This document shows, piece after piece, positions 1 to 8,671 of a DNA stretch of 64,000 bases. The notes beneath the pieces were generated by a model that saw only the letters and a program-made list of their open reading frames with translations, had not been told where the DNA came from and did no database searches. The translations under genes were made by a program, and so were the position numbers. The stretch lies in contig NZ_CP052766.1 of the NCBI RefSeq assembly GCF_002499975.2, positions 930,001 to 994,000 on the forward strand, in the 5' to 3' direction. This DNA comes from Alteromonas pelagimontana. Its GTDB lineage: Bacteria; Pseudomonadota; Gammaproteobacteria; Enterobacterales; Alteromonadaceae. The number at the start of each line of letters is the position of its first letter. Position 1 is the stretch's first letter.

Positions 1-413
1 CTGGTTCCCGCAACGTCCACATAGTTGCCTGCTTTAAAGGGCTTGAATACCAGTAACATCACGCCAGCGGCGAAATTCTTAAGTGAATCTTGCAGCGACA
101 AGCCAATAGCCAAACCGGCAGCACCCACTATCGCTACTAATGAGGTGGTATCGACGCCTAGTTGGTCTAATGAGGCAACAATAACAAACAGCATCAAAAT
201 TGCGCTGATGATTGACTCAAGGAAATTGATTAGCATTTCATCATATTTAGACCGTGCCATCAGACGTCTAAAGATCGACAGAAGCAGCCCGACAATTAAT
301 CGGCCCACAACGTAAATAACAATTGCCATGGCGATATTAATAGCCCAGGGAATCGCATATACATGCATGTAACGTTCTAGATCATCAGCATTAAACATTG
401 AAAAGTTTTCCAT
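1..413 (-). CDS. mscS: Small-conductance mechanosensitive channel, MscS family (N-terminal part)
   Basis: Inner-membrane channel that opens under membrane tension to release solutes on osmotic downshock. Only the first 137 codons lie in the window; the gene runs off the left edge. The translation starts MENFSMFNADDLERYMH and has a hydrophobic TM1 (about residues 20-40), TM2 (about 60-80) and a glycine/alanine-rich pore helix with GAAGLAIGLSLQ followed by FAAGVMLLVFKPFKAGNYV, the MscS TM3 signature. The ATG at 411-413 follows a GGGGC stretch rather than a strong ribosome site. The family call is firm; the distinction from MscS paralogues cannot be made without the C-terminal domain. Confidence 0.9.
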   Translation of the reverse strand, partial: MENFSMFNADDLERYMHVYAIPWAINIAMAIVIYVVGRLIVGLLLSIFRRLMARSKYDEMLINFLESIISAILMLFVIVASLDQLGVDTTSLVAIVGAAGLAIGLSLQDSLKNFAAGVMLLVFKPFKAGNYVDVAGT

Positions 414-847
414 AAGCCCCTTGGCAGTTCACCTGCCCTTTCCAGTTGATAGAGTAAAATAAAAATACCAGCCTTTAAGCTACAGGCGCAACGCATTTAT
501 CAGATAGCAAGCAAACCGGCTTTAATCCGCAGTGCTGGTCCTGCGGTTGTCATCATACCCGTTTACGTACGTGCAGACAAAATCGTTTATCTGCAAGCTG
601 CTGATTTTAAAACGCTTAAAAAAAACCATTCCAGCAGGACCTTGGAAGCTGGAAAATTCTAAAATTTCCACTATAGTTTGTCACTCTCTACTAGAGTGTT
701 AGAGCTAGCAGTAGTAAGGGTGTAGACGTAAGTTCAGAAGTCCGCTAGACAAAAACTCGTTGTTATACAGAAGGCAACAACTCGGTCCTGGTTTGTTTTT
801 TAGCTACTGTGATCGTTAGTTTATAAATGTTTTTAAAGGACTAGAAA
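414..847. other. Divergent intergenic region between mscS and the small membrane protein gene
   Basis: No convincing protein gene. It holds an imperfect palindromic stretch near 681-700 (CACTC...GAGTG) and a 7-bp hairpin (arms 629-635 and 648-654). Read on the minus strand, the hairpin is followed by a run of eight T, like a terminator, but no minus-strand gene lies upstream of it. The region should contain the promoters of both flanking genes, which I cannot place with confidence. Confidence 0.4.
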
Positions 848-1021
848 ATGTTATTTCTAACTATACTTTTTTTAATCGTACTTTTGCTTTTAGCCTATGC
901 TCTGTCAGCAGATAAAGGCAGAAACACCATTCATGCAAGAAAGACTGCGCAATTGCCCTCACGTCAACCGATGTCTCACATGACGAAAAAGGCAAACTCT
1001 GCCGCGGCCCATCTACACTGA
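848..1021 (+). CDS. Putative 57-residue single-pass membrane protein
   Basis: Short frame ATG 848 to TGA 1021. Seen directly: a good ribosome site (AAAGGA at 835-840, 7 nt before ATG); a very hydrophobic N-terminus of Leu, Ile, Val and Phe from residues 2 to 20, sufficient for one membrane helix; then a basic, polar tail (KGRNTIHARK, later MTKKAN) predicted to sit in the cytoplasm by the positive-inside rule. I do not recognise the family. It lies upstream of rsmE on the same strand with a 127-bp gap. It could be a bona fide small inner-membrane protein of unknown role or, less likely, a chance frame; the ribosome site and amphipathic layout favour a real gene. Confidence 0.5.
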   Translation: MLFLTILFLIVLLLLAYALSADKGRNTIHARKTAQLPSRQPMSHMTKKANSAAAHLH

Positions 1022-1148
1022 TCCCGAAGGTCACTGACGCTCTGTCGAAGTAAAATGGTTTTCCTTGAGAAAAGCTATTTAGCATTGCGTCAGTCGTTCT
1101 TCTATCGGTATCATTAGTTCACTATTCATAAATCGTTGTATCTGCAAT

Positions 1149-1877
1149 ATGCGAATCCCCCGCCTTTTTCATCCTGCTACTATTGTTTTAGACAGTGAAT
1201 TTGATCTGTCCGATGACGCTGCACATCACGTTGCAACAGTATTACGATTGAAAGCAAACCATCCAGTGGTACTGTTTAACGGCGACGGGAATGAGTACAG
1301 CGCACAAATAATCAGTGTCAGTCGCAGACAGGTTACGGTAGAAGCGGATGCTTGTTTGTCATTATCCAAAGAATCTCCTCTCTTTTTGCATTTGGGGCAA
1401 GGCATTTCAAAGGGTGACCGCATGGACACCGTATTGCAAAAGAGCGTTGAGCTGGGCGTGACTGAAATCACGCCATTGTTAACGCAACACTGCGCTGTCA
1501 AACTGGATGAGAAACGCTGGGAGAAAAAGCACCATCAATGGCAGAAGATAATTTTGGGGGCCTGTGAACAAAGTGGCCGCAATACCATTCCCGCCCTGCA
1601 TCCGGTGACGTCATTAAGTCAATGGCTCGCCAGCTCCACGCAGGCTTCTCGTTTAGTGTTGGCACCTGATGCTGAACATCCCTTAGCTAACACACCCTAC
1701 AGCTCCCACGGATACCGCTTGCTGATTGGCCCGGAGGGCGGTCTTTCCGAAACAGAAATTCATCAGGCGCAGGAATGCGGCTATGCCGCTACCAGTATGG
1801 GACCGCGAATATTAAGAACAGAGACAGCAGCAATTGCCGGATTAAGTATCTTACAAGCGCTACACGGTGATTATTAA
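1149..1877 (+). CDS. rsmE: 16S rRNA m3U1498 methyltransferase RsmE
   Basis: SPOUT-class methyltransferase that uses S-adenosylmethionine to methylate N3 of U1498 in 16S rRNA in the assembled 30S subunit. 242 residues, the usual family length. An N-terminal PUA-like RNA-binding part (about 1-70, with HHVATVLRLK) is followed by the knotted SPOUT domain. Its hallmark LLIGPEGGLSETE lies near residue 191 and GPRILRTETAA near 218, which together form the SAM pocket. It is followed by gshB on the same strand after 96 bp, the arrangement common in gammaproteobacteria. The start at 1149 matches the family N-terminus (MRIPRLFHP) although the ribosome site is weak. Confidence 0.96.
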   Translation: MRIPRLFHPATIVLDSEFDLSDDAAHHVATVLRLKANHPVVLFNGDGNEYSAQIISVSRRQVTVEADACLSLSKESPLFLHLGQGISKGDRMDTVLQKSVELGVTEITPLLTQHCAVKLDEKRWEKKHHQWQKIILGACEQSGRNTIPALHPVTSLSQWLASSTQASRLVLAPDAEHPLANTPYSSHGYRLLIGPEGGLSETEIHQAQECGYAATSMGPRILRTETAAIAGLSILQALHGDY

Positions 1878-1973
1878 AATAATTTCAGGATAATTGCCGG
1901 TTAAAGCCGCTTGAAATAAATTGCTATGCCGCCATAGTTAGGACTGCGAATCCCGATAAAGAGAACTCTGAAT

Positions 1974-2942
1974 ATGAGCTATACCGTTGGCATAGTGATG
2001 GATCCCATCGCTAAGATAAAACCTTCCAAAGACACTAGCTTTGCCATGATTCTGGAAGCACAACGTCGCGGTGCTACCGTTTACTATTTTGAACCCGGCG
2101 ATTTATATTTGGATAACGGTAAGCCAATGGGTGTTGCGAGGAAGGTATCAGCAACGGATCAAGCCACCGATTTTTACACTCTGGCAATGGAAGAGACAAT
2201 TGCCTTAGCGAGTATTGATGTACTATTGATGCGTAAAGATCCCCCTTTCGACAGTGAATATTTGTATGCCACACAAATGCTCTCGTTGGCTGAAGAGGAA
2301 GGGGCTTTTGTGGTGAACCGGCCTCACGCGCTGAGGGACTATAACGAAAAGCTCTTCACTTCATGGTTTAAAGATCTCATTCCCGCTACGATGGTGACGC
2401 AAAAGCCGGCGTTAGTCCGCGCGTTTCACGAAAAGCATCAGGATATTATTTGTAAGCCTCTCGATGGTATGGGCGGTGCTTCAATTTTTCGCATAAAGCC
2501 CGATGGCAACAATCTGGGTGTAGTGATTGAAACGCTAACGCAACTGGGCCGAAGATATATGATGGTTCAGGAATATCTCCCTGCTATTAAAGATGGCGAT
2601 AAACGAGTGTTAATTGTGGACGGTGAAGTAGTGCCCTATTGTCTGGCCAGATTACCGACTAAAGGTGAAACCCGTGGCAATCTTGCAGTGGGAGGGACGG
2701 GCCGGCCTCAACCCATCAGCGAAAGTGATCGGGCATTGGCAGAAGCTATTGCGCCGGTACTGAAAAAACATGGTTTGCTGTTTGTGGGCCTGGATGTAAT
2801 AGGCGATAAAATTACCGAAATAAACATTACCAGCCCTACATGCGTAAGAGAAATAGAAGCGCATTACGATATCAATATAATGGCAATGCTATTTGACGCC
2901 ATTGAAGGAAAGTTAGTCAAAAAAGAGGTGACTGATGACTGA
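1974..2942 (+). CDS. gshB: Glutathione synthetase
   Basis: ATP-grasp ligase that joins gamma-glutamylcysteine and glycine to make glutathione in the cytoplasm. 322 residues against about 316 in E. coli. The N-terminus YTVGIVMDPIAKIKPSKDT is the family signature; KPLDGMGGASIFR is the ATP-binding glycine loop, MVQEYLPAIKDGDKRV the ATP-grasp core, and INITSPTC near the C-terminus holds the metal-binding Asn/substrate residues. An AGAGA ribosome site precedes the ATG. The last 8 bases overlap yqgE, so translation of the two is probably coupled. Confidence 0.97.
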   Translation: MSYTVGIVMDPIAKIKPSKDTSFAMILEAQRRGATVYYFEPGDLYLDNGKPMGVARKVSATDQATDFYTLAMEETIALASIDVLLMRKDPPFDSEYLYATQMLSLAEEEGAFVVNRPHALRDYNEKLFTSWFKDLIPATMVTQKPALVRAFHEKHQDIICKPLDGMGGASIFRIKPDGNNLGVVIETLTQLGRRYMMVQEYLPAIKDGDKRVLIVDGEVVPYCLARLPTKGETRGNLAVGGTGRPQPISESDRALAEAIAPVLKKHGLLFVGLDVIGDKITEINITSPTCVREIEAHYDINIMAMLFDAIEGKLVKKEVTDD

Positions 2943-3501
2943 TTTAAAAAGCCTGCAAAACCACTTTCTGATTGCCATGCCCTCGCTTGACGATCCGTAT
3001 TTTTCAAGATCGTTAACTTACGTGTGTGAGCACAACGCGGAAGGTGCCATGGGTATAGTGGTGAATCAGCCCTCTACTATGACACTAAGACAACTGTTGG
3101 ATCAAACCGACAAAGATGCCATTGTGGCAGAAGAATGCGCCGAGCAGATTATTCTGGCGGGAGGCCCGGTTAATCAGGAACGCGGTTTCGTTCTGCATAA
3201 TAAACAGGGCGAGTGGGGATCGAGTCTTGAGCTGGCTCCGGATATCGTTGTTACCACTTCCAAAGACATTATTACCGCGATTGGCAGCAAAACCGGACCT
3301 GATAATTCGCTCATTGCGCTGGGTTACGCGGGATGGTCTGCCGGTCAGTTAGAGCAGGAGATGCAGGAAAATGCGTGGCTGATTATTGAAGCAGACGAAC
3401 AGATTCTTTTTAACACTCCCATTCATCAGCGCTGGCAAGCGGCAGTGAATAAACTGGGTATCGACGTTTGGCAACTTGCCCCGCAGGTTGGTCATGCCTG
3501 A
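2935..3501 (+). CDS. yqgE: YqgE/AlgH family protein (UPF0301)
   Basis: Member of the YqgE/AlgH (DUF179) family, whose biochemical function is not established. The name AlgH comes from a genetic link to alginate production in Pseudomonas. 188 residues, the normal length. Recognised by the N-terminal [18 protein letters not shown], the AMGIVVNQP block and the [13 protein letters not shown] block, all diagnostic. It overlaps gshB by 8 bp upstream and ends 8 bp before the chosen ruvX start, so the three are almost certainly one transcript. This gshB-yqgE-ruvX order is widely conserved. Confidence 0.93.
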   Translation: MTDLKSLQNHFLIAMPSLDDPYFSRSLTYVCEHNAEGAMGIVVNQPSTMTLRQLLDQTDKDAIVAEECAEQIILAGGPVNQERGFVLHNKQGEWGSSLELAPDIVVTTSKDIITAIGSKTGPDNSLIALGYAGWSAGQLEQEMQENAWLIIEADEQILFNTPIHQRWQAAVNKLGIDVWQLAPQVGHA

Positions 3502-3509
3502 GCGCAAAG

Positions 3510-3938
3510 ATGGCTGACGAGGGCCAGCGTACTGTGCTGGCGTTTGATTTTGGTACAAAGAGCATTGGCGTGGCAGTTGGACAAGAAGTCACCGGAACGG
3601 CATTTCCTCTTGCTGCGCTGAAAGCCCGTGATGGCATTCCAGACTGGTCACTGATAGAAAAACTATATGAAGAGTGGCAACCGGATGTGGTAGTTGTTGG
3701 GTTGCCACTGAATATGGATGGCACGGAACAGGATATTACCCAACGGGTGAAGAAATTTGCTAATCGTCTTCATGGCCGCTTTAAAGTGAAAGTGGAAACT
3801 TGCGATGAACGCTTGACTACCGCAGATGCAAAAGCAATGTTATTTGAGCTTGGCGGCTATAAAAAACTGACAAAAGAGAAAATAGACAGTGTTTCTGCCT
3901 GTGTGATTTTTAGCAGCTGGGCTGACCTTCAATACTGA
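3510..3938 (+). CDS. ruvX: RuvX/YqgF: Holliday-junction resolvase-like nuclease, pre-16S rRNA maturation
   Basis: RNase H-fold protein. In E. coli it is essential and implicated in 5' processing of pre-16S rRNA; older literature calls it a putative Holliday-junction resolvase. I start it at ATG 3510 (142 residues), not at an in-frame ATG 42 bp upstream, because the family begins just before [16 protein letters not shown]13 of this motif is the first catalytic acid; the [17 protein letters not shown] and DERLTTADA blocks follow, and the C-terminal [12 protein letters not shown] carries the last acidic residue. It is the third gene of gshB-yqgE-ruvX and converges on the DUF2007 gene with a 6-bp gap. 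Confidence 0.93.
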   Translation: MADEGQRTVLAFDFGTKSIGVAVGQEVTGTAFPLAALKARDGIPDWSLIEKLYEEWQPDVVVVGLPLNMDGTEQDITQRVKKFANRLHGRFKVKVETCDERLTTADAKAMLFELGGYKKLTKEKIDSVSACVIFSSWADLQY

Positions 3939-3944
3939 CTTTCT

Positions 3945-4262
3945 TCAGGTGGGACGACTATGCTGACAGTGCCAGCAAATATCGAATCCACCGTCGTTAT
4001 TTTCGCCGCAATTTTCACATACCCAGGCGCCGGTTTGTGGGTCAGCCAGGCAATCAATAAGTCCAACCACCACTTGCGAGGCTTTATGAAACCACGCCTC
4101 ATCAAGCAGCCATATTTCCTGTTGTACATCCTGCCAAGGCAATTCACCTACCGCCCCACCGGCAAATTCGTTTTTTACCAGATACGGTATCCCCAGCGCA
4201 TCCAGTTCGCTACGTAATCGTTGTAACAGAAAACGGTCGTCGTGACCAAAAAGCTTGTGCAT
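3945..4262 (-). CDS. DUF2007-like protein with a C-terminal zinc ribbon
   Basis: 105 residues. The N-terminal part (about 1-70) resembles the DUF2007 fold, a small GlnB-like domain described only as a putative signal transducer: it opens with LLQRLRSELDALGIPYLVKNE and has a central W-rich ELPWQDVQQEIWLLDE segment. The C-terminus has four cysteines in two pairs, C82/C85 and C96/C99, spaced as in a zinc ribbon (CENC...CWHC). The 32-bp gap to pilU, which lies on the same strand just upstream in transcription, suggests co-transcription with pilTU. Function unknown; the DUF2007 assignment is from pattern memory, the cysteine ribbon is directly visible. Confidence 0.7.
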   Translation of the reverse strand: MHKLFGHDDRFLLQRLRSELDALGIPYLVKNEFAGGAVGELPWQDVQQEIWLLDEAWFHKASQVVVGLIDCLADPQTGAWVCENCGENNDGGFDICWHCQHSRPT

Positions 4263-4294
4263 GATATTTCTACGGTAAAGCGCGTGAGTTAGCT

Positions 4295-5404
4295 TTAATC
4301 TAAATCAATCGATACATTGGATAACGATCCCAATCCAGAACCGTCTCCTGAATCCAGTTTTATCATTAGGCGTAAATCGTTTGGCGAATCTGCGTGATGT
4401 AACGCCTGATCGAGATCAATTCTGCCCGCTTTGTACAAATCATAAAGCGCCATATCAAAGCTCTGCATGCCCATTTCCCGCCCCTTTTTCATGGCTTCTT
4501 TCAGGCTACCAATTTCATTACGTTGAATAAGGTCTGCAACCAACGGTGAGTTCAACAAAATTTCAATCGCAGCTACCCTGCCCTTTCCGTCGACAGTGGG
4601 AACCAGTTGCTGTGCCACTATTGCGCGAATGTTCAGGCTGAGGTCAAAGCGCAGTTTATCGTGCATATCTTTGGGCGCCAGATGCATAATCCGCTCGATG
4701 GCTTGGTTAGCGTTATTCGCGTGCAGCGTCGCCACACATAAGTGGCCCGTATCGGCAAATGACATGGCGTATTCCATGGTTTCCATGGAACGGATTTCAC
4801 CAATCAAAATAACGTCCGGTGCCTGCCGCAAGGAGCTTTTCAACGCATCATCAAAAGATTGCGTATCAATACCTACTTCACGCTGTGTTATTACACAGTT
4901 TCGGTGTTCATGAACAAATTCAATGGGGTCTTCAATAGTGAGAATATGGCCTTTGGAATGTTCATTGCGATGTCCAATAAGCGCGGCCAACGAGGTGGAT
5001 TTTCCGGTACCGGTTCCGCCCACAAAAAGCACCAGCCCGCGTTTTGACATAATTACGTTTTTCAGCACCTCAGGCAGCCCCAGCTCATCGGCCTTGGGGA
5101 TTTGAGTAACAATGCGACGAACAACCATGCCGGCTTGATCCCGCTGCCAAAAAGCACTGCAACGAAAACGTCCTACACCTTCGCGAGCAATAGCAAAATT
5201 ACATTCTTTGGTATGATGGAATTCTTGCTGTTGCTTTTCATTCATGGCTTGATGAACAAGGGCAAGTGCATCTTCTTCAGAAAGCGCATGAGCAGTTAGC
5301 GGCGTAAGCTGACCATTAATTTTTGCACTGACCGGAAAGCCTGCCGTCACAAATAAATCAGAGGCTGACTGCGCCACCATGTTCTCAAGAAACCCGTCTA
5401 ACAT
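4295..5404 (-). CDS. pilU: Type IV pilus retraction ATPase PilU
   Basis: Secretion-ATPase superfamily motor that works with PilT to depolymerise type IV pili. 369 residues. The N-terminal PAS-like domain (about 1-100, ASDLFVTAGFPVSAKINGQL) precedes the ATPase core, with Walker A GGTGTGKST at 129-137, the Asp box ILTIEDPIEFVHEH, Walker B DVILIGEIR and the His box ATLHANNANQAIERI. The C-terminal extension beyond the core (SGDGSGLGSLSNVSIDLD) is typical of PilU and absent from PilT. It starts 8 bp after the pilT stop on the same strand, so pilT-pilU form an operon. Confidence 0.95.
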   Translation of the reverse strand: MLDGFLENMVAQSASDLFVTAGFPVSAKINGQLTPLTAHALSEEDALALVHQAMNEKQQQEFHHTKECNFAIAREGVGRFRCSAFWQRDQAGMVVRRIVTQIPKADELGLPEVLKNVIMSKRGLVLFVGGTGTGKSTSLAALIGHRNEHSKGHILTIEDPIEFVHEHRNCVITQREVGIDTQSFDDALKSSLRQAPDVILIGEIRSMETMEYAMSFADTGHLCVATLHANNANQAIERIMHLAPKDMHDKLRFDLSLNIRAIVAQQLVPTVDGKGRVAAIEILLNSPLVADLIQRNEIGSLKEAMKKGREMGMQSFDMALYDLYKAGRIDLDQALHHADSPNDLRLMIKLDSGDGSGLGSLSNVSIDLD

Positions 5405-5412
5405 GATAGCTC

Positions 5413-6456
5413 CTAAAACTTACTGGTGGCTTGTTTATCAATCGATTTCGCAGCCGCATCCTGCTGCGAAATGGCGCCCATTGCCACCAGCTTCTGTAAA
5501 CATTGATCCATCGTCTGCATGCCGTGAGCCTGACCAGTCTGAATAACCGAATACATCTGCGGCACTTTATCTTCCCGGATCAGATTTCGAATGGCTGGAA
5601 TACCCAACATAATTTCGTGAGCCGCCACCCGTCCGCCACCTATCTTTTTCAGCAGTGTCTGCGAAATAACTGCGCGCAGCGATTCAGATAGCATAGAGCG
5701 CACCATGGATTTTTCTTCTGCCGGAAAAACATCAATAATACGATCAATGGTTTTAGGAGCAGAGTTCGTGTGCAGCGTGCCAAAAACTAAATGACCGGTT
5801 TCTGCAGCCGACATGGCTAAACGGATGGTTTCCAGATCCCGCAGCTCGCCCACCAGAATGACGTCAGGATCTTCCCGCAGTGCAGAACGTAGCGCATTGG
5901 AGAAGCTCTTTGTATCTCGGTGCACTTCCCGTTGATTCAGTAGGCTCAGCTTGTTGTCATGCACAAATTCTATGGGGTCTTCAATGGTAAGAATATGCTC
6001 ACGTTTGGTAGAGTTAATATGATCAATCATGGCAGCTAAGGTGGTACTTTTACCCGACCCAGTCGCCCCTGTTACCAGCACCAGACCGGTTGGCTGATTG
6101 ATGATACTCTTAAAAATCTGCGGCGCACCCAAGTCATCCAGCGTCAGCACTTTGCTGGGAATAGTACGAAGTACAGCCGCCGCACCGCGGTTTTGAATAA
6201 ATGCGTTAACCCTAAAACGAGACAAATCTTTTACTTCAAAAGAAAAATCGGTCTCAAAATTTTCTTCATATTCTTTGCGCTGCATATCGTTCATGATTTC
6301 GTAAATCAGCGCATGTACCTGCTTGTGATCAAGTGCCGGAATATTTAGCCGACGCATTTCGCCATCAACCCGAATAATGGGGGGAAGACCAGCCGAAAGG
6401 TGCAGGTCTGATGCGTTATTTTTAACACTGAATGCTAAAAGTTCGGTAATATCCAC
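5413..6456 (-). CDS. pilT: Type IV pilus retraction ATPase PilT
   Basis: Hexameric ATPase that retracts type IV pili, needed for twitching and DNA uptake. 347 residues, standard length. MDITELLAFSVKNNASDLHLSAG is the classic PilT start. Walker A is GATGSGKST at 130-138, the Asp box is ILTIEDPIEFVHDN, Walker B is DVILVGELRD, the His box is GTLHTNSAPKTIDRI and the C-terminal AIRNLIRE motif required for retraction is present. First gene of pilT-pilU, divergent from yggS with only 29 bp between the start codons. The same pilTU/yggS junction is found in Pseudomonas and Vibrio. Confidence 0.97.
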   Translation of the reverse strand: MDITELLAFSVKNNASDLHLSAGLPPIIRVDGEMRRLNIPALDHKQVHALIYEIMNDMQRKEYEENFETDFSFEVKDLSRFRVNAFIQNRGAAAVLRTIPSKVLTLDDLGAPQIFKSIINQPTGLVLVTGATGSGKSTTLAAMIDHINSTKREHILTIEDPIEFVHDNKLSLLNQREVHRDTKSFSNALRSALREDPDVILVGELRDLETIRLAMSAAETGHLVFGTLHTNSAPKTIDRIIDVFPAEEKSMVRSMLSESLRAVISQTLLKKIGGGRVAAHEIMLGIPAIRNLIREDKVPQMYSVIQTGQAHGMQTMDQCLQKLVAMGAISQQDAAAKSIDKQATSKF

Positions 6457-6485
6457 AGCAACTTCTCCAATAATTCAGGTGAATA

Positions 6486-7169
6486 ATGCAAACAATAGCA
6501 GAACGACTGATATCCGCCTACGGGCGTATAGATCAGGCTACTGCCAGCGCCCATCGTCCACCAAAATCGGTGCAATTACTAGCGGTGAGCAAGACTAAAC
6601 CCGTATCTGATATCAAGCTTGCGTATGAAGCCGGACAACGTTCTTTTGGCGAAAACTACGTGCAGGAAGGCATAGATAAAATCCAGCAGCTTCAGGCGTA
6701 CAGCGATATCGAATGGCATCTTATCGGGCCATTGCAATCCAACAAAACCAAGGTGGTAGCGGAACATTTTCATTGGGTTCAGTCTGTTGACCGCGAGAAA
6801 ATTGCGCGGCGCTTAAACGATCAGCGGCCTTCGTCATTACCGCCGCTGCAAGTGTGTATTCAACTTAATATTGATGAAGAAGACAGCAAAGCCGGTATTT
6901 TGCCCGTCGAATTACCGGGGCTTCTTGATGCCATTACCGCAATGGAGCGCCTGCAATTGCGGGGCTTGATGGCAATTCCTAAAGCTGATGCAGCGCCGTC
7001 AGCACAGGCTGAAACTCTGGCTCAGCTGGCCAAATTGTTTGCTCAATACCGTACAAAGCTGAGCAATTTTGATACCCTGTCCGTAGGAATGAGCGGTGAT
7101 ATGGAAGAAGCAATACAACACGGTTCCACAATGGTAAGAATTGGCAGTGCGATTTTCGGTTCACGGTAA
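6486..7169 (+). CDS. yggS: YggS/PLPBP pyridoxal-phosphate homeostasis protein
   Basis: PLP-binding protein of the alanine-racemase-like fold III family, with no known catalytic activity; it buffers free PLP and affects amino-acid pools. 227 residues. The PLP lysine lies in LLAVSKTKP (about residue 36), SFGENYVQE and WHLIGPLQSNK follow, and the phosphate-binding LSVGMSGDMEEAIQHGSTMVRIG is near the C-terminus. AGGTGA sits 5 nt before the ATG. It heads yggS-proC-yggT, a conserved cluster. Confidence 0.95.
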   Translation: MQTIAERLISAYGRIDQATASAHRPPKSVQLLAVSKTKPVSDIKLAYEAGQRSFGENYVQEGIDKIQQLQAYSDIEWHLIGPLQSNKTKVVAEHFHWVQSVDREKIARRLNDQRPSSLPPLQVCIQLNIDEEDSKAGILPVELPGLLDAITAMERLQLRGLMAIPKADAAPSAQAETLAQLAKLFAQYRTKLSNFDTLSVGMSGDMEEAIQHGSTMVRIGSAIFGSR

Positions 7170-7258
7170 ATCCAGCATCGCCAGTTGAGAACCCGTGACT
7201 TTACAATAGAAGTAGAGCGCTCAACCCGATTTAACTTCAGAACAAAATAAGGGTATAC

Positions 7259-8077
7259 ATGCAACAGAAGAAACTTGCTTTCATTGGCGCTGGAAACATG
7301 AGCCGCAGCATAATCAGTGGCCTGATTCAATCGGGATATAGCCAGGAAAATATTCTCGCGAGTAATCCGTCTACACCCAAGCTTGACGCATTGAAAAAAG
7401 ATTTTGGCATTCATACCTCGCAATCGAATGATGAAGCTTGTCAGTTTGCCGATGCTATTGTGCTGGCAGTTAAACCGCAGATGATGGGAGAGATGTGTCA
7501 GGCGCTTCAGAACAACAATCTTTCCGACAAGCTATTTTTATCTATTGCCGCAGGATTACCCGTTGCCCGGTTGCAGGCGATGTTAGGCGGCGATTATCCG
7601 GTGGTTAGAATTATGCCCAATACGCCCAGTTTGTTAGGTAAAGGAATGTCAGGCATGTATGCTGATGACAAAGTAAGCGCTGCAGACAAGCAATATGTGG
7701 ATGATGTTATGGGCAGCGTGGGCGAAACGGTTTGGGTGGAGCAGGAAGAGGGTATTAATGGTGTTATTGCCGCCGCCGGTAGCAGCCCCGCTTACTTCTT
7801 TTTATTTTTGCAAGCCATGCAAGAAGAAGCGATGAATATGGGTTTTGAAAAAGACATCGCCAGAAAGATGGTTCAGCAGGCCATGTTAGGCGCAGCTGAA
7901 ATGGTTTGTCACAATCAAAATCTTGAATTAAGCGAGCTGCGCGCCCAAGTTACGTCTAAAGGCGGCACTACGGCGGCAGCGTGTAACACACTAATCGACG
8001 AAGGTTTATCAGACACTGTCGCTAAAGCAATGCGCGCAGCCGTAGCTCGCGCAGAAGAAATGGCTAAACAGCTTTAA
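7259..8077 (+). CDS. proC: Pyrroline-5-carboxylate reductase
   Basis: Catalyses the last step of proline synthesis, NAD(P)H-dependent reduction of 1-pyrroline-5-carboxylate. 272 residues. An N-terminal Rossmann motif FIGAGNMSRSIISGL at about 9-23 binds NADPH, LAVKPQMM closes that domain, and the C-terminal dimer domain carries GSSPAYFFLFLQAM and the signature ELRAQVTSKGGTTAAA. AAGGG precedes the ATG. Second gene of the yggS cluster; yggT follows after 24 bp. Confidence 0.97.
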   Translation: MQQKKLAFIGAGNMSRSIISGLIQSGYSQENILASNPSTPKLDALKKDFGIHTSQSNDEACQFADAIVLAVKPQMMGEMCQALQNNNLSDKLFLSIAAGLPVARLQAMLGGDYPVVRIMPNTPSLLGKGMSGMYADDKVSAADKQYVDDVMGSVGETVWVEQEEGINGVIAAAGSSPAYFFLFLQAMQEEAMNMGFEKDIARKMVQQAMLGAAEMVCHNQNLELSELRAQVTSKGGTTAAACNTLIDEGLSDTVAKAMRAAVARAEEMAKQL

Positions 8078-8101
8078 GCTTAATTTCAGGAACAATAACA
8101 G

Positions 8102-8644
8102 ATGAGCGCATCAGTTTTTCTTATCAGCACCTTATTCAACCTTTATCTTATGGTGGTGCTTTTGCGGTTGTGGTTACAGTTGGTCCGTGCCGACTTTTAT
8201 AATCCGCTAAGTCAATTTGTGGTTAAGGCGACGCATCCTATCGTAGCGCCGCTACGCAGAATCATTCCTTCTATGGGAAGTTTTGACACCGCCACCTTTG
8301 TGCTGGCGCTGTTAGTGGCTGCAGCTAAATTGATCACGCTGTCGCTGGTTTTTGGCAGCGGCGCTTTTAATCCCCTAGCCATCGTAATACTAGCACTGGC
8401 GGATGTTGTGAAAGAATTTTTGTCACTCGTCTTTTGGGTACTGATCCTGCGGGCAATTTTAAGTTGGGTATCGCAAGGACAAAGCCCCATCGAATACGTA
8501 TTGCACCAGTTAACTGAACCCTTTCTTGCTCCTATTAGAAGAATTATTCCTCCTCTTGGCGGTCTCGATCTTTCTGTGCTGGTGGCAATCATAGCGTTGC
8601 AGTTCATTCAGTTGCTGTTGCAAGACACCTTTGGGCTTTATTAA
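8102..8644 (+). CDS. yggT: YggT family integral membrane protein
   Basis: Inner-membrane protein of the YGGT family, function not firmly known; relatives are linked to osmotic tolerance and, as YlmG, to division-site or chloroplast nucleoid organisation. 180 residues built from two tandem YGGT repeats: the motif NPLSQFVVKATHPIVAPLRRIIPSMG near 38 recurs as SPIEYVLHQLTEPFLAPIRRIIPPLG near 128. Each repeat has two hydrophobic helices. AGGA 10 nt before the ATG. Its stop is only 3 bp from the GTG codon in frame with the next gene, so the two are probably co-transcribed. Confidence 0.93.
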   Translation: MSASVFLISTLFNLYLMVVLLRLWLQLVRADFYNPLSQFVVKATHPIVAPLRRIIPSMGSFDTATFVLALLVAAAKLITLSLVFGSGAFNPLAIVILALADVVKEFLSLVFWVLILRAILSWVSQGQSPIEYVLHQLTEPFLAPIRRIIPPLGGLDLSVLVAIIALQFIQLLLQDTFGLY

Positions 8645-8671
8645 ACAGTGAAAAGTTGGAGAAGCGATGCG

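Noticed and set aside
620..654. Terminator-like hairpin with T-run on the minus strand
   Set aside because: No minus-strand gene lies upstream to be terminated, and the stem is only 7 bp with a 12-nt loop.
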